NCBI RefSeq assembly: GCF_004214835.1
Contig: NZ_PIQJ01000001.1
Coordinates: 930,001-994,000, forward strand
Origin: Pseudidiomarina tainanensis
GTDB taxonomy: Bacteria > Pseudomonadota > Gammaproteobacteria > Enterobacterales > Alteromonadaceae
Direction of reading: 5' to 3'
DNA: 64,000 nucleotides
The position numbers and the translations under genes are program-made. The notes under the pieces are model-generated. The model did no database searches. It saw nothing but the letters and a program-made list of their open reading frames with translations, and was not told the DNA's origin. Of the stretch, positions 17,866 through 26,029 are shown piece after piece. Position 1 is the stretch's first letter, and each line of letters begins with the position of its first letter.

Positions 17866-18555
17866 TTAATTAATTGCAAATTTGACAGCCTGGTCGGCGT
17901 GAATTTCGGTTGTGTCGAAAAGTTTTACTGGTGTGTCTGTTTGCGAAATAAGTAAACCGATTTCGGTACAGCCCAAGATAATGCCATCAGCGCCATAACC
18001 GGCTAGCGTGTCGATGATTTTGAGATAGTCAGCTTTTGATTGCGGTTCGGCTTTGCCGAGGCAGAGCTCTTTGAAGATAATTTCATGAATTCGGTTTCGC
18101 TCGCGTAGTTTCGGTACGACGACGCAAATACCATGTGACTCGAGGCGGTCGCGATGGAAATCTTGCTCCATCGTGAATTTGGTGCCCAGTAAACCGACGG
18201 TTTTTATATTGTGGGCTTCTAATGCGGCGGCAGTGGCATCGGCGATATGGAGCAGGGGAATATTCACCGCTAGTTCAATTTCAGGAGCCACCTTGTGCAT
18301 GGTGTTAGTAGCTAGCACAATAAAATCGGCGCCGGCAGTTTCTAAGGCTTGCGCTGCCTCAGTTAGAATATCAGCGGTTCCAGCCCAATCACCAGCATGT
18401 TGTAACGGTTCTATTTCCGCAAAATCGACGCTATATAGAATAAGTTTGGCTGAGTGTAAGCCACCCAGTTGTTCGCGCACCTTCTGATTAATCAGCCGAT
18501 AATACGTTTGAGTAGATTCCCAACTCATGCCACCAATAATCCCAATTGTTTTCAT
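17866..18555 (-). CDS. Aspartate/glutamate racemase family protein, first catalytic Cys replaced by Ala
   Basis: The 229-aa product is clearly similar to E. coli YgeA, a PLP-independent amino-acid racemase: G-I-I-G-G-M-S-W-E-S-T near the N-terminus, H-I-A-D-A-T near 103, T-M-E-Q-D-F near 128, L-G-C-T-E-I-G-L-L near 195. These enzymes use two cysteines. The C-terminal one is present (Cys196), but the N-terminal one, normally in C-T-N-T-M-H, reads A-T-N-T-M-H with Ala82 (codon GCT). Racemisation by the two-base mechanism should therefore be impaired; the real activity is uncertain. It lies upstream of an acetyltransferase gene on the same strand. Confidence 0.85.
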   Translation of the reverse strand: MKTIGIIGGMSWESTQTYYRLINQKVREQLGGLHSAKLILYSVDFAEIEPLQHAGDWAGTADILTEAAQALETAGADFIVLATNTMHKVAPEIELAVNIPLLHIADATAAALEAHNIKTVGLLGTKFTMEQDFHRDRLESHGICVVVPKLRERNRIHEIIFKELCLGKAEPQSKADYLKIIDTLAGYGADGIILGCTEIGLLISQTDTPVKLFDTTEIHADQAVKFAIN

Positions 18556-18630
18556 GCGTTCTGACTCCTGTGAACTTGTGCGCCGAGATATGAACAGTTA
18601 CATTCAAACAAGTACATAGGAATTTATAGC

Positions 18631-19179
18631 ATGAAAATATACGATTTTGCGGATGTTTTAAATTTTTGGTTTAAAGAACTCACCCCACAACAATGGTTTG
18701 CGAAAAGTGACGCACTTGATGACGCCATTAAAAAACGCTTTGGTAGTATGCTGGCAGCTGCCGCTCAGGGTGAGTTATGGCAGTGGCGTGAGTCATCGAA
18801 AGGGCGCTTGGCGGAAATTATTGTACTCGACCAATTCTCCCGCAACGTTTATCGCGATACCTCTGCGGCTTTTGCGCAAGATCCGATGGCTTTAGCACTG
18901 GCTCAAGAAGCAGTTTCGTTGGGAATTGACGCAGAATTTAATGCCGCTGAAAAAGCCTTTCTTTATATGCCATACATGCACAGTGAATCGGTGGTGATTC
19001 ACCAACAAGCGGTTATTTTATTTAATCAACCCGGCTTGGAAAATAATTACGATTTCGAACTGAAGCATAAAGCTATTATTGATAAATATGGCCGTTATCC
19101 GCATCGCAATTCGCTTCTTGGGCGAGAATCTACAGCGGAAGAATTGGCGTTTTTACAGCAACCGGGCTCCTCGTTTTAA
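18631..19179 (+). CDS. DUF924 family protein
   Basis: A 182-aa soluble helical protein of the DUF924 family, recognised by V-L-N-F-W-F, W-F-A-K-S, L-I/V-L-D-Q-F-S-R-N-V-Y-R near residue 70 and F-L-Y-M-P-Y-M-H-S-E near 108. A TPR-like fold is reported for relatives; function is unknown. It is a single gene divergent from the racemase-like gene. Confidence 0.85.
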   Translation: MKIYDFADVLNFWFKELTPQQWFAKSDALDDAIKKRFGSMLAAAAQGELWQWRESSKGRLAEIIVLDQFSRNVYRDTSAAFAQDPMALALAQEAVSLGIDAEFNAAEKAFLYMPYMHSESVVIHQQAVILFNQPGLENNYDFELKHKAIIDKYGRYPHRNSLLGRESTAEELAFLQQPGSSF

Positions 19180-19220
19180 AATTTGAGTTTATGGAATGGA
19201 ATTTATAGGGAGATGACGTA

Positions 19221-19538
19221 ATGAAATATATTTTTGTTCTATTTTTCGCCTTTGCAGTTTTTTATTCTTCAACAGTTGAAGCATGCTCTTTTCGTATATC
19301 CGGTGGTGAATTGATTAGGTGTGGCATGTCGAAAATTGAAGTAATTAATAAGATAGGTTCGCCGGAATATACCAGCATAGACTCAATAGGTGTCAATGAT
19401 GGATATGGTCGTGGTGGACGCACTGTTCAATCATGGTCTTACATTGTTCAAGGTGATATCGGTGGTGATTACTATCTCACGGTTCAGTTTGCAGCAAACA
19501 AAGTGGTTAACATTGAAACGAAGCAAGTGAATCGTTAA
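19221..19538 (+). CDS. Small exported protein, DUF2845-like
   Basis: A 105-aa protein with a Sec signal peptide ending near V-E-A (residue 21). The mature part reads C-S-F-R-I-S-G-G-E-L-I-R-C-G-M-S-K-x-E-V-I-N-K-I-G-S-P-E, resembling DUF2845/BamE-like periplasmic proteins with a (G)M-S-K-x-E-V-x-x-x-x-G-x-P motif. GGGAG precedes the ATG. The assignment is from the short motif only. It abuts the next gene: its TAA and the next ATG overlap in TAATG. Confidence 0.55.
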   Translation: MKYIFVLFFAFAVFYSSTVEACSFRISGGELIRCGMSKIEVINKIGSPEYTSIDSIGVNDGYGRGGRTVQSWSYIVQGDIGGDYYLTVQFAANKVVNIETKQVNR

Positions 19539-20494
19539 TGGGTACCAAATCTATATATATCGGGGTTGATGTTTCTTGTGCGGTGAAGAAGCGCATTCCG
19601 ATTGTATTTGCGGAAAAGCGGGAAGGGCGGTTGATTCCGTTGCCCGTGAAAGAACTGCCATTTGCGGCGCCGTATGGGCATGGCAATAAGCTCGTTGTTG
19701 AGCACGAATACAACCTAGCCTACGCACAGCAGATACGTGAATACATTACGGATGTTTGTCACTTCTATGATGTGAAACCTGAGCGCATTGCCATTGACTC
19801 GCCGTTGCGACCGCGCGCAGAAGCGTTAGATTATCGAATTGCTGAACGCGAACTCAACCAAGCAGGCATTCGTTGCTACAAAACGCCTTCAAAGCCTGAA
19901 TTTGATGAAATAATCAGCAAAGTGCGTCACCATCTGTCGCGTGGTGGGGAGGTAGCTCGTGTTCCGCATGCGATGCAGTTATGGATGCTTGCGGGATTTG
20001 AGATTGCACGAGAGTTAGCGAAACTCGCACCGATTTTAGAGGTGTTTCCGCAAGCAAACATCCGTCGATTAATACCAAATGCGCCGCATAAAACAGGTAA
20101 AGGCGTTCCGAAATTACAATTGGAAGCGATAGCCCGTTACACCGGCTGGCCATCAACGCCGAAAGATTGGAAGGTATTAAAGAAAATTAGCGCCGGCAGT
20201 ATGCATGATCAAGTCGATGCTTATAGTGCCGCCTGGGTCGCCAGCTTGCGTGGTAATGAGTTAGAAGTGTTCGGTGATGTTGAAAAGCAGGATGCGGTTT
20301 GGGTGCCATCTCGAAAGCTACTCAAAACACATGTAAATTTAGACGAATATAAAAAGGTTTGCCCGGCTTGTCATGAACATGAATTTAAACGCTGGCCTTG
20401 GGGATGGGACGCTCATGCGGCACACCGTTGCAAAGGGTTATCTAAGGGAACGCAAGAACAACGTAAAGCTGAGTTTCGCCGTCGATATTTGTGA
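19538..20494 (+). CDS. DUF429-like predicted RNase H-fold protein
   Basis: A 318-aa protein with Y-I-G-V-D-V-S at the N-terminus, I-A-I-D-S-P near 87 and a late D-Q-V-D-A-Y-S-A-A-W-V near 221. These three acidic clusters fit DUF429, an RNase H-like family with no proven activity. The C-terminal extension holds C-P-A-C-H-E-H-E-F-K-R-W and a further H-R-C, a possible zinc site. Start ATG overlaps the previous stop. The surrounding genes are mostly uncharacterised. Confidence 0.6.
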   Translation: MGTKSIYIGVDVSCAVKKRIPIVFAEKREGRLIPLPVKELPFAAPYGHGNKLVVEHEYNLAYAQQIREYITDVCHFYDVKPERIAIDSPLRPRAEALDYRIAERELNQAGIRCYKTPSKPEFDEIISKVRHHLSRGGEVARVPHAMQLWMLAGFEIARELAKLAPILEVFPQANIRRLIPNAPHKTGKGVPKLQLEAIARYTGWPSTPKDWKVLKKISAGSMHDQVDAYSAAWVASLRGNELEVFGDVEKQDAVWVPSRKLLKTHVNLDEYKKVCPACHEHEFKRWPWGWDAHAAHRCKGLSKGTQEQRKAEFRRRYL

Positions 20495-20557
20495 TACCCA
20501 AATGTAATATTGCGAAAAGATTATCCGCAGAGTGTTTCGATATAAGGACATAAAGGC

Positions 20558-21142
20558 ATGCGACACAATGGCGTTTTGGTGAAATGGAATGAGGACAAAG
20601 GCTTCGGATTTGTGCAAATGGCAAGCTCACAGCAGCAAACATTTGCGCATATTAAAGAATTTGAAAATCGACGTCGCAAGCCAAAAGTCGGTGACGAAGT
20701 TACCTTTAAATTGCAGCAGCAACCTGATGGCAAGTGTAGAGCAACGGGCGTGGCCTATGTTCGAGAAAGCATCGATTGGTTGATGTTTCCAATTTTGATG
20801 ATCGCCTTTGGCTATATTGGTGGCGTTGGATACGCCAGCCTCATGACTAATTTACCGGTTGAAGTATCTTGGGCTTTTGCACTTTTGAGTGCCGTGACCT
20901 ATCTGCTTTATGCGCTCGACAAGCGCGCCGCACAACAAAGCAACCAGCGTACGCCAGAAAAAGTCTTACATTGGTTGTCTGTATTAGGCGGCTGGCCGGG
21001 TGCTTTAATTGCTCAACAGCAGTTCCGCCATAAAACCCGCAAAACATCTTTTCGCGTCGGCTTTTACTTCACCGTTCTATTAAATATTGCCGCAGTGATG
21101 TACTTTATTGTTTATGCTGATCAATTCTGGCGCTGGTTATAG
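20558..21142 (+). CDS. Cold-shock domain plus DUF1294 membrane protein
   Basis: A 194-aa fusion. Residues 1-67 form a cold-shock OB fold (G-V-L-V-K-W-N-E-D-K-G-F-G-F-V, then H-I-K-E-F); the C-terminal half has hydrophobic helices and the DUF1294 motifs Y-A-x-D-K-R-A-A, R-T-P-E-K-V-L-H-W-L-S-V-L-G-G-W-P-G-A and Q-F-R-H-K-T-R-K. This architecture is known in many gammaproteobacteria; function is unknown. It is presumably anchored in the inner membrane with the nucleic-acid-binding domain in the cytosol. Confidence 0.85.
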   Translation: MRHNGVLVKWNEDKGFGFVQMASSQQQTFAHIKEFENRRRKPKVGDEVTFKLQQQPDGKCRATGVAYVRESIDWLMFPILMIAFGYIGGVGYASLMTNLPVEVSWAFALLSAVTYLLYALDKRAAQQSNQRTPEKVLHWLSVLGGWPGALIAQQQFRHKTRKTSFRVGFYFTVLLNIAAVMYFIVYADQFWRWL

Positions 21143-21168
21143 AAGCCAAGCTTGCAAGGGGATGCGAA

Positions 21169-21570
21169 ATGAGTGATTACGTGGGATCTTGCCTTTGTGG
21201 TGACGTGAAATTTGAGATAAAAGGCGAGTTTGATAGCTTCTATCTGTGCCACTGTCATCACTGTCAAAAAGACACGGGTTCGGCGCATGCCGCCAATTTG
21301 TTCTCTCAATCGGCCGAGTTAATTTGGCGGGCAGGCGCTGACAACATCACATCATTTACACTTGCCGGTACACGCCACAACAAATGCTTTTGCAAAACGT
21401 GCGGCTCTGCGTTGCCAAGTACTGCGATTGAGGGCTTGCTCGTTGTTCCTGCTGGGAGCTTGGATACAGAGATTTCCAAGGTGCCAAATGCCCACCTATT
21501 TATCGCAAGCAAAGCGAGCTGGGATAACGAACTTGAGAGTTTGCCAACGTTTAATAAATTACCGAAATAG
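21169..21570 (+). CDS. GFA (CENP-V/GFA-like) zinc-binding protein
   Basis: A 133-aa protein with the full set of zinc cysteines of the GFA/DUF636 family: G-S-C-L-C-G near residue 7, C-H-C-H-H-C near 28 and C-F-C-K-T-C-G near 78. The family is named after a formaldehyde-glutathione enzyme, but most members have no proven activity. AGGGG lies upstream of the ATG. It is one of several small plus-strand genes in this accessory stretch. Confidence 0.82.
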   Translation: MSDYVGSCLCGDVKFEIKGEFDSFYLCHCHHCQKDTGSAHAANLFSQSAELIWRAGADNITSFTLAGTRHNKCFCKTCGSALPSTAIEGLLVVPAGSLDTEISKVPNAHLFIASKASWDNELESLPTFNKLPK

Positions 21571-21579
21571 CGATTAAAC

Positions 21580-22029
21580 ATGCGAAAAACACTGTCATTA
21601 TCGAGCTACGTTAAAAAAAGAAATGGTGTTCTGTTAGGTGCAAGTGGCTCGATGAGAAATATGTTATCGCGATCGTTAGGTGCGAAGTCATTTCCAATCT
21701 TTTGGCAATACTGGAATCCGATTTGGGGATATTACTTATCACGCAATGTGATGAAGCCGCTGAATCGTTTTCTACCAGCATGGATAGCTATTTTTCTGAC
21801 ATTTTTAGTTAGTGGCGCACTTCATGACTTAGCCGTTTCATTCGTTAAATCCCAGCCGATTTTCTTTTTTACACCATGGTTTGGCATGATGGGATTAATC
21901 GTTGTTGCATCGAATAAATTTAATATTTCTTATGGCTCTTTCGGGTGGCCTATAAGAGCTTCAATCAATGTTTTGATAATTGGTGCGACACTCGGACTCA
22001 TGTATTTCGTTGAAAGTATTTACATTTAA
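21580..22029 (+). CDS. Small membrane protein, possibly MBOAT-like
   Basis: A 149-aa product with about three hydrophobic segments (roughly 65-85, 90-110, 125-147). The stretch W-N-P-I-W-G-Y-Y-L and later S-G-A-L-H-D-L resemble the histidine region of membrane-bound O-acyltransferases, but the protein is far shorter than a full MBOAT. It may be a small separate family or a remnant. Function cannot be assigned. Confidence 0.45.
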   Translation: MRKTLSLSSYVKKRNGVLLGASGSMRNMLSRSLGAKSFPIFWQYWNPIWGYYLSRNVMKPLNRFLPAWIAIFLTFLVSGALHDLAVSFVKSQPIFFFTPWFGMMGLIVVASNKFNISYGSFGWPIRASINVLIIGATLGLMYFVESIYI

Positions 22030-22041
22030 AGGGAATAAACT

Positions 22042-22422
22042 ATGTCTAGATTCAACGCATGGAACAATATGTTAGAGCTAAGCAAGTATGAGAAGGCAGA
22101 TAAAACACTCATTCAATTTGTCGATAATACTCAACGCGAAAAAATTGGCGAACCGATAGAAATACCCATTCCAATAATGTATCGACTCTATCACTTAGGC
22201 CGTGCTTATGACTTCCAAACAATGAAGTTACTGCGGCCTAATAGTGAAATGGTACTCGACAGAATTAATATCCTAGAACTTTACGCAGAGATAAATTTTT
22301 TAGAACAAGTGATTAAAGATCCGATTATTACCCATTTCATCGATGTTCTTATGCCAATATTGCAGTCGGTAAAAGACATAAATGGAGCTGGAATGGTCGT
22401 TATAACGCCAGGATATAAGTGA
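22042..22422 (+). CDS. Hypothetical protein
   Basis: A 126-aa acidic-to-neutral protein with no recognised domain, no signal peptide and predicted helices (M-L-E-L-S-K-Y-E-K-A-D-K and I-L-E-L-Y-A-E-I-N-F-L-E). GGGA precedes the ATG. Its TGA overlaps the GTG of a 40-codon ORF (GTGA), which suggests a two-gene translationally coupled unit. Base composition is more AT-rich than the housekeeping genes. Confidence 0.5.
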   Translation: MSRFNAWNNMLELSKYEKADKTLIQFVDNTQREKIGEPIEIPIPIMYRLYHLGRAYDFQTMKLLRPNSEMVLDRINILELYAEINFLEQVIKDPIITHFIDVLMPILQSVKDINGAGMVVITPGYK

Positions 22423-22541
22423 AGAAATCGAAGTTTAGGCTTCGCCCAGAGGCAAGAGAGCGATTACGATGGCGTCAAAAAGGTCGAACGAATTCTGCAC
22501 ATGCGGTGATTGAGTTGTTGCGTGATGTTGATGATAACTAA
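22419..22541 (+). CDS. Small basic protein coupled to the preceding gene
   Basis: A 40-aa frame starting at GTG in the GTGA overlap and ending TAA at 22539-22541. It reads K-K-S-K-F-R-L-R-P-E-A-R-E-R-L-R-W-R-Q-K and then an N-S-A-H-A-V-I-E-L-L-R-D-V helix; it is strongly basic in its first half. No family recognised. The 4-nt overlap and absence of other explanation for the gap support it, but it is short. Confidence 0.4.
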   Translation: MKKSKFRLRPEARERLRWRQKGRTNSAHAVIELLRDVDDN

Positions 22542-22555
22542 CAAGGGATTTGATT

Positions 22556-22960
22556 TTGATTTATAAATTTGTACTAACTTTCATAGCAACACTTTTCATT
22601 TCAGCTTGCACCACGGGGCAACTGTATTACACCGACCAATCGGGTAATCGTGTACTGGGTTGTGACGTCGAGTTTGTCGGATTGCCCAGCGTTGATAAGT
22701 TCGCTGTGGAATATGCATTAAGTTACTGCGCTAAAAGTGTGGTTAGTAAGGGACATCAACTGGATGATGATTACCAATATCTTCTAACGCTCGACACATC
22801 AATTCCAGAGGCACCATGCGGACGAGCTTGGGATCATGACCTCGCAGAAGCTCAATATGACGAAGGTTTAATTTCTGCCAAGCAGTACGGTTATATTGTT
22901 GCACATATTGATTTGGGGCTTGCGGCTGTAAATGAGTGTCAGGTTGTCGGACAGAATTGA
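22556..22960 (+). CDS. Small lipoprotein
   Basis: A roughly 134-aa lipoprotein with a hydrophobic leader and lipobox F-I-S-A-C-T-T near residue 18. Four further cysteines in the mature part could form disulfides. No family recognised. I prefer the TTG at 22556, seven nt after AAGGGA, over the TTG at 22550. The gene is followed by an AraC-type regulator. Confidence 0.55.
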   Translation: MIYKFVLTFIATLFISACTTGQLYYTDQSGNRVLGCDVEFVGLPSVDKFAVEYALSYCAKSVVSKGHQLDDDYQYLLTLDTSIPEAPCGRAWDHDLAEAQYDEGLISAKQYGYIVAHIDLGLAAVNECQVVGQN

Positions 22961-23026
22961 GCAATTTTAATCAAGATCGGTCTTTGATTCGGTTTTAGGA
23001 TTGAACCGCTAAGGAGAGTTACTTTT

Positions 23027-23893
23027 ATGTCTGACTACCAAGGCCGGTTCGAGAAAGTTATCAATCATATCGAGGCGAATCTAGATTCAGAGCTTGATGT
23101 TGATACGTTGTGCAAGCTTGCGTATTTATCGAAGTATCATTTTCACAGGCAGTGCTCGGCATTTATAGGCGTGTCGGTTATTAGGCTGATTCGATTGCTA
23201 CGGCTTAAAAGAGCGGCATATCAGCTAGCCTACAGAAAGCATGAGAAAGTTCTGGATATTGCGTTAGCGAATGGCTACGAGAGTCACGAAGCGTTTTCTC
23301 GGATATTTAAAAAATATTTTGAGCAAAGTCCGTCCGAATTCAGAAAAGAGCCTAATTGGGATCCTTGGCACCTCAAATACGAACCGATATTACAGCTAAG
23401 GAAGGATATGATGAGTGGTGATACGAATTTTAACGTTGAAGTAAAAGCGTTCCCCGAAACTCTAATCGCGGTGATGGAACATCGGGGGGCACCGAATTTG
23501 GTGGGACACTCGATTCAAAAATTTATTGAGTGGCGAAAGCGTAATAACCTACCGCCAAGTAAAAGTAAGACGTTTAATTTGGTATACGACGATCCGAATG
23601 TTACTGCACCCGAAGACTATCGCTTCGATATCGCTTGCTCTGTTGATACACCGATAGCCGCTAATGACTTCGGTATAGTCAACAAAGTGATTCCAGCTGG
23701 ACGATGCGCGGTTGTTCGGCATATGGGTAGCGATGACTCGATCGGTGAAATCGTGAGTTTCCTTTACACCACATGGCTAACAAATACTGGCGCTGAGTTA
23801 CGAGACTTTCCTATTTATTTCGAGCGAGTCAGCTTCTTCCCCGACGTTCCAGAGAACGAAATGATTACCGATATTTATTTACCGATTGAGTAA
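23027..23893 (+). CDS. AraC-family regulator with GyrI-like effector domain
   Basis: A 288-aa two-domain protein. The N-terminal 105 residues are the AraC double helix-turn-helix (L-C-K-L-A-Y-L-S-K-Y-H-F-H-R-Q, then I-A-L-A-N-G-Y-E-S-H-E-A-F-S-R-I-F-K-K-Y-F-E-Q-S-P). Residues about 130-288 fit the GyrI-like/SOUL small-molecule-binding domain, ending in D-I-Y-L-P-I-E. This is the Rob/BmrR-like layout; the target genes are unknown. GGAGAG lies upstream of the ATG. Confidence 0.87.
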   Translation: MSDYQGRFEKVINHIEANLDSELDVDTLCKLAYLSKYHFHRQCSAFIGVSVIRLIRLLRLKRAAYQLAYRKHEKVLDIALANGYESHEAFSRIFKKYFEQSPSEFRKEPNWDPWHLKYEPILQLRKDMMSGDTNFNVEVKAFPETLIAVMEHRGAPNLVGHSIQKFIEWRKRNNLPPSKSKTFNLVYDDPNVTAPEDYRFDIACSVDTPIAANDFGIVNKVIPAGRCAVVRHMGSDDSIGEIVSFLYTTWLTNTGAELRDFPIYFERVSFFPDVPENEMITDIYLPIE

Positions 23894-24115
23894 AAAATAT
23901 CGTTGCCAGCTTATTTTTGAACGTGTTTGCTAGTTACACCGAACTCATATCGGCTTCGAGCGAAAAGCGGGAGTTTTTTTCATTGCATACTAAAACTCAA
24001 GCCGTTTCAATAGATTTGCAGCAGACAAATGCGTCGTCTAGTATCAGGTTTTCCCAATCTTATTTTGGCACTTATTAACGAGAGTTATTAAGAGTGTAAC
24101 GCAATAGGGGCTTTA

Positions 24116-24616
24116 ATGAAGATAGCGGTCATACTAGGAAGTTCGCGTTCAGACGGAAATACTCGACACCTCACTGATAAATTTGTAGAGCAAACCAATG
24201 CTGCCTTCTTTAACTTAGCGGATTACGAAATATCAGCTTACGATTATACGCACGAAAATAAAGACGATGACTTTTTACCACTTATTCGTGAACTGGTTAA
24301 ATTTGACCATCTAGTGTTTTCCTCACCCGTTTATTGGTATTCAATGTCAGCACAACTAAAGACGTTCTTCGATCGTTTGTCAGATCTTTTAACTGTGAAC
24401 AAAGAGCTTGGTCGGCAACTAAAAGGCAAGTCATGTTCAGTCTTGTCAACGGGCTTCGACATTGAATTACGTCGGTGTTTTGCGGAGCCATTTGAACTGA
24501 CTGCTAACTACATGCATTTGGTTTACAAAGGTTGTGACTATATTTCCATACAATCGGAATCAGACTTGTTGAACGTCAATAGATGTGTGACTGAAGCATT
24601 AAAAAAACTAAATTAA
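24116..24616 (+). CDS. NAD(P)H-dependent FMN reductase / flavodoxin-fold protein
   Basis: A 166-aa protein beginning I-A-V-I-L-G-S-S-R-S-D-G-N-T, the FMN-phosphate loop, with F-S-S-P-V-Y-W-Y-S-M-S-A-Q-L-K-T-F-F-D-R near residue 63, the second flavin motif. It belongs to the NADPH-dependent FMN reductase superfamily; substrate is unknown. It is a single gene upstream of the cassette region. Confidence 0.83.
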   Translation: MKIAVILGSSRSDGNTRHLTDKFVEQTNAAFFNLADYEISAYDYTHENKDDDFLPLIRELVKFDHLVFSSPVYWYSMSAQLKTFFDRLSDLLTVNKELGRQLKGKSCSVLSTGFDIELRRCFAEPFELTANYMHLVYKGCDYISIQSESDLLNVNRCVTEALKKLN

Positions 24617-25023
24617 AGCGGATTCGTAAAGTGTTCATTAACAGTATAAGCGGCACCAGGCACTAACCGGACCGTCAGCTTTGAGCGAATTGCTGACCTT
24701 TTGGCTTTTCGGTCTGCTTCAACGAATGACTGCCGTCCCCTCGCTAGTATGTGTGTGTGATGAAAATGAGTCACGGCACGTTAACTTCGGCAATGTTGCG
24801 CGTTTTGTTGTTGTGTTGTTTATTTAAGTCGTTTACTGTCAATGATATAACAAAAAAATAAAGGTTAGATATTGTGCGCTCGTTGAAGTGTAACTGAGCA
24901 TGCTCAAATTGCTTTTGCTCATTAAGAGCGTTTCAAGGTCGGAAGCTTGGTTAGCTCAGTAACGTGAGAGTCAGCGCCTATCAATTGAACTAGTTATGAA
25001 GTGCGCACGCACAATATATAAAT
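24617..25023. other. Non-coding stretch before the cassette array
   Basis: About 400 bp with no convincing gene. It holds a hairpin GTCAGC / GCTGAC (about 24672-24695), a GTTAGAT box at 24868-24874 that fits the integron core consensus GTTRRRY, a GTTATGA box at 24993-24999, and an inverted pair ATATTGTGCG / CGCACAATAT (about 24872 and 25011). It probably contains the 5' boundary of the integron-type array (an attI or eroded attC), but I could not assemble a complete site, and no integrase gene is visible. Confidence 0.4.
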
Positions 25024-25030
25024 GTTAGCT
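25024..25030 (+). other. Integron core site (R' box) opening cassette 1
   Basis: GTTAGCT is the exact reverse complement of AGCTAAC at 25887-25893, the R'' box at the other end of the same cassette. Recombination between G and TT would define cassette 1 as 25025-25993. Confidence 0.75.
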
Positions 25031-25064
25031 TTCAAACTAGGAATATTTGCCACAAGGAGTAATC

Positions 25065-25892
25065 ATGGCTTCCCCTAAGATAATAAAGTTCAAAATCTCG
25101 TACCACCATGGTGATGCTAACGATGGCCGACTAGATATGTATGATGCTTCTGTATCACTCCAAGGTTTTGCAAAAGCTCTGTCAATTACAACACATGCGT
25201 TGCTGAACGAAGGAGAAGTAAAAAAGCACGGTAACAAGGTGAGTGGTGCAAAAATTTATATTCATCCATCACGAAAAGGTAGCTTTGAGGAACTAATCGC
25301 TATTGCAGTTGAGCATCCAATTGCTACCTCTATCGGCACTAGCATCGTCGCAAACGTATTCTATGACTTACTCAAATGGACATGGTCCAAAACGTTAGAA
25401 CTAGATTACTCTCCTGAAACTCCGCATGTTAAAAGACTTGATGAACGAATTGAACCATTTATAGGCGAAATGGAAGAAGCCTTAGAAATACCCTTAGAGC
25501 AGGCACATAAACCAATTAAGCAATGTGAAGATATGGCCATAGTCATAAAGAGGCAACAAGTCGGTAATGTTATTAGGCTCGATGCTCAGACACTTAAGAG
25601 TGTTTCTATTAGAACCAACCCAAATTTGGAAACCGGAATTGTCGGAAATGTAACTCGTTACAATATATTATCCCCTTTTGGCAGGTTTTATGATGATGAG
25701 TTGGAACGAACTGTATCCTTTAAATTAGAAGATGAAGTTACTTCTGCTCAAAAACAACTGCTCACGTGGTCAATGCATCATGCGCAAAACGGTAATGGCG
25801 GTAAAATTAAGTTAAACGTGAAGCGTGTAACTTCAGCAAAAGGTGTATTGAAACGATACTTAGTTTATAAGGTTGAATCGGCAGAAAGCTAA
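25065..25892 (+). CDS. Cassette-encoded protein of unknown function
   Basis: A 275-aa cytosolic protein with no signal peptide. The N-terminal part reads K-F-K-I-S-Y-H-H-G-D-A-N-D-G-R-L-D-M-Y-D-A-S, then G-F-A-K-A-L-S-I-T-T-H near residue 40; a short hydrophobic stretch near 90-103 (A-T-S-I-G-T-S-I-V-A-N-V-F-Y) could be a membrane or buried helix. The C-terminal half is beta-rich. I recognise no named family. AAGGAG precedes the ATG at 25065 (an upstream in-frame TTG at 25047 is less likely). The TAA stop is inside the attC R'' box. It is more AT-rich than the housekeeping genes. Confidence 0.75.
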   Translation: MASPKIIKFKISYHHGDANDGRLDMYDASVSLQGFAKALSITTHALLNEGEVKKHGNKVSGAKIYIHPSRKGSFEELIAIAVEHPIATSIGTSIVANVFYDLLKWTWSKTLELDYSPETPHVKRLDERIEPFIGEMEEALEIPLEQAHKPIKQCEDMAIVIKRQQVGNVIRLDAQTLKSVSIRTNPNLETGIVGNVTRYNILSPFGRFYDDELERTVSFKLEDEVTSAQKQLLTWSMHHAQNGNGGKIKLNVKRVTSAKGVLKRYLVYKVESAES

Positions 25893-25999
25893 CAAACTGC
25901 TGTAGTCGGTCGCAAGCTCCCTGGGACAATAACACGTGGGCTCAGTCGCTTCGCTCCAATTTTACCCACGTGTTATTTCCCCTAAGCGGGGCGTTATGA
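25887..25999 (+). repeat. attC site of cassette 1
   Basis: About 113 bp from R'' (AGCTAAC, containing the ORF stop) to R' (GTTATGA, 25993-25999). The middle is an imperfect palindrome with a perfect 13-bp pair, AATAACACGTGGG (25928-25940) and its complement (25965-25977). The 3' end, CCCCTAAGCGGGGCGTTATG, closely resembles the end of Vibrio cholerae repeats (VCR). Confidence 0.88.
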
Positions 26000-26029
26000 A
26001 GGCAACCAATATCCAACAGGGATGGTAAC

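Noticed and set aside
19221-22541. Small plus-strand genes as further integron cassettes
   Set aside because: No attC palindromes or complementary core boxes are seen between them, and several overlap translationally.
24617-25023. Integrase remnant upstream of cassettes
   Set aside because: No frame on either strand shows tyrosine-recombinase motifs; the region appears non-coding.
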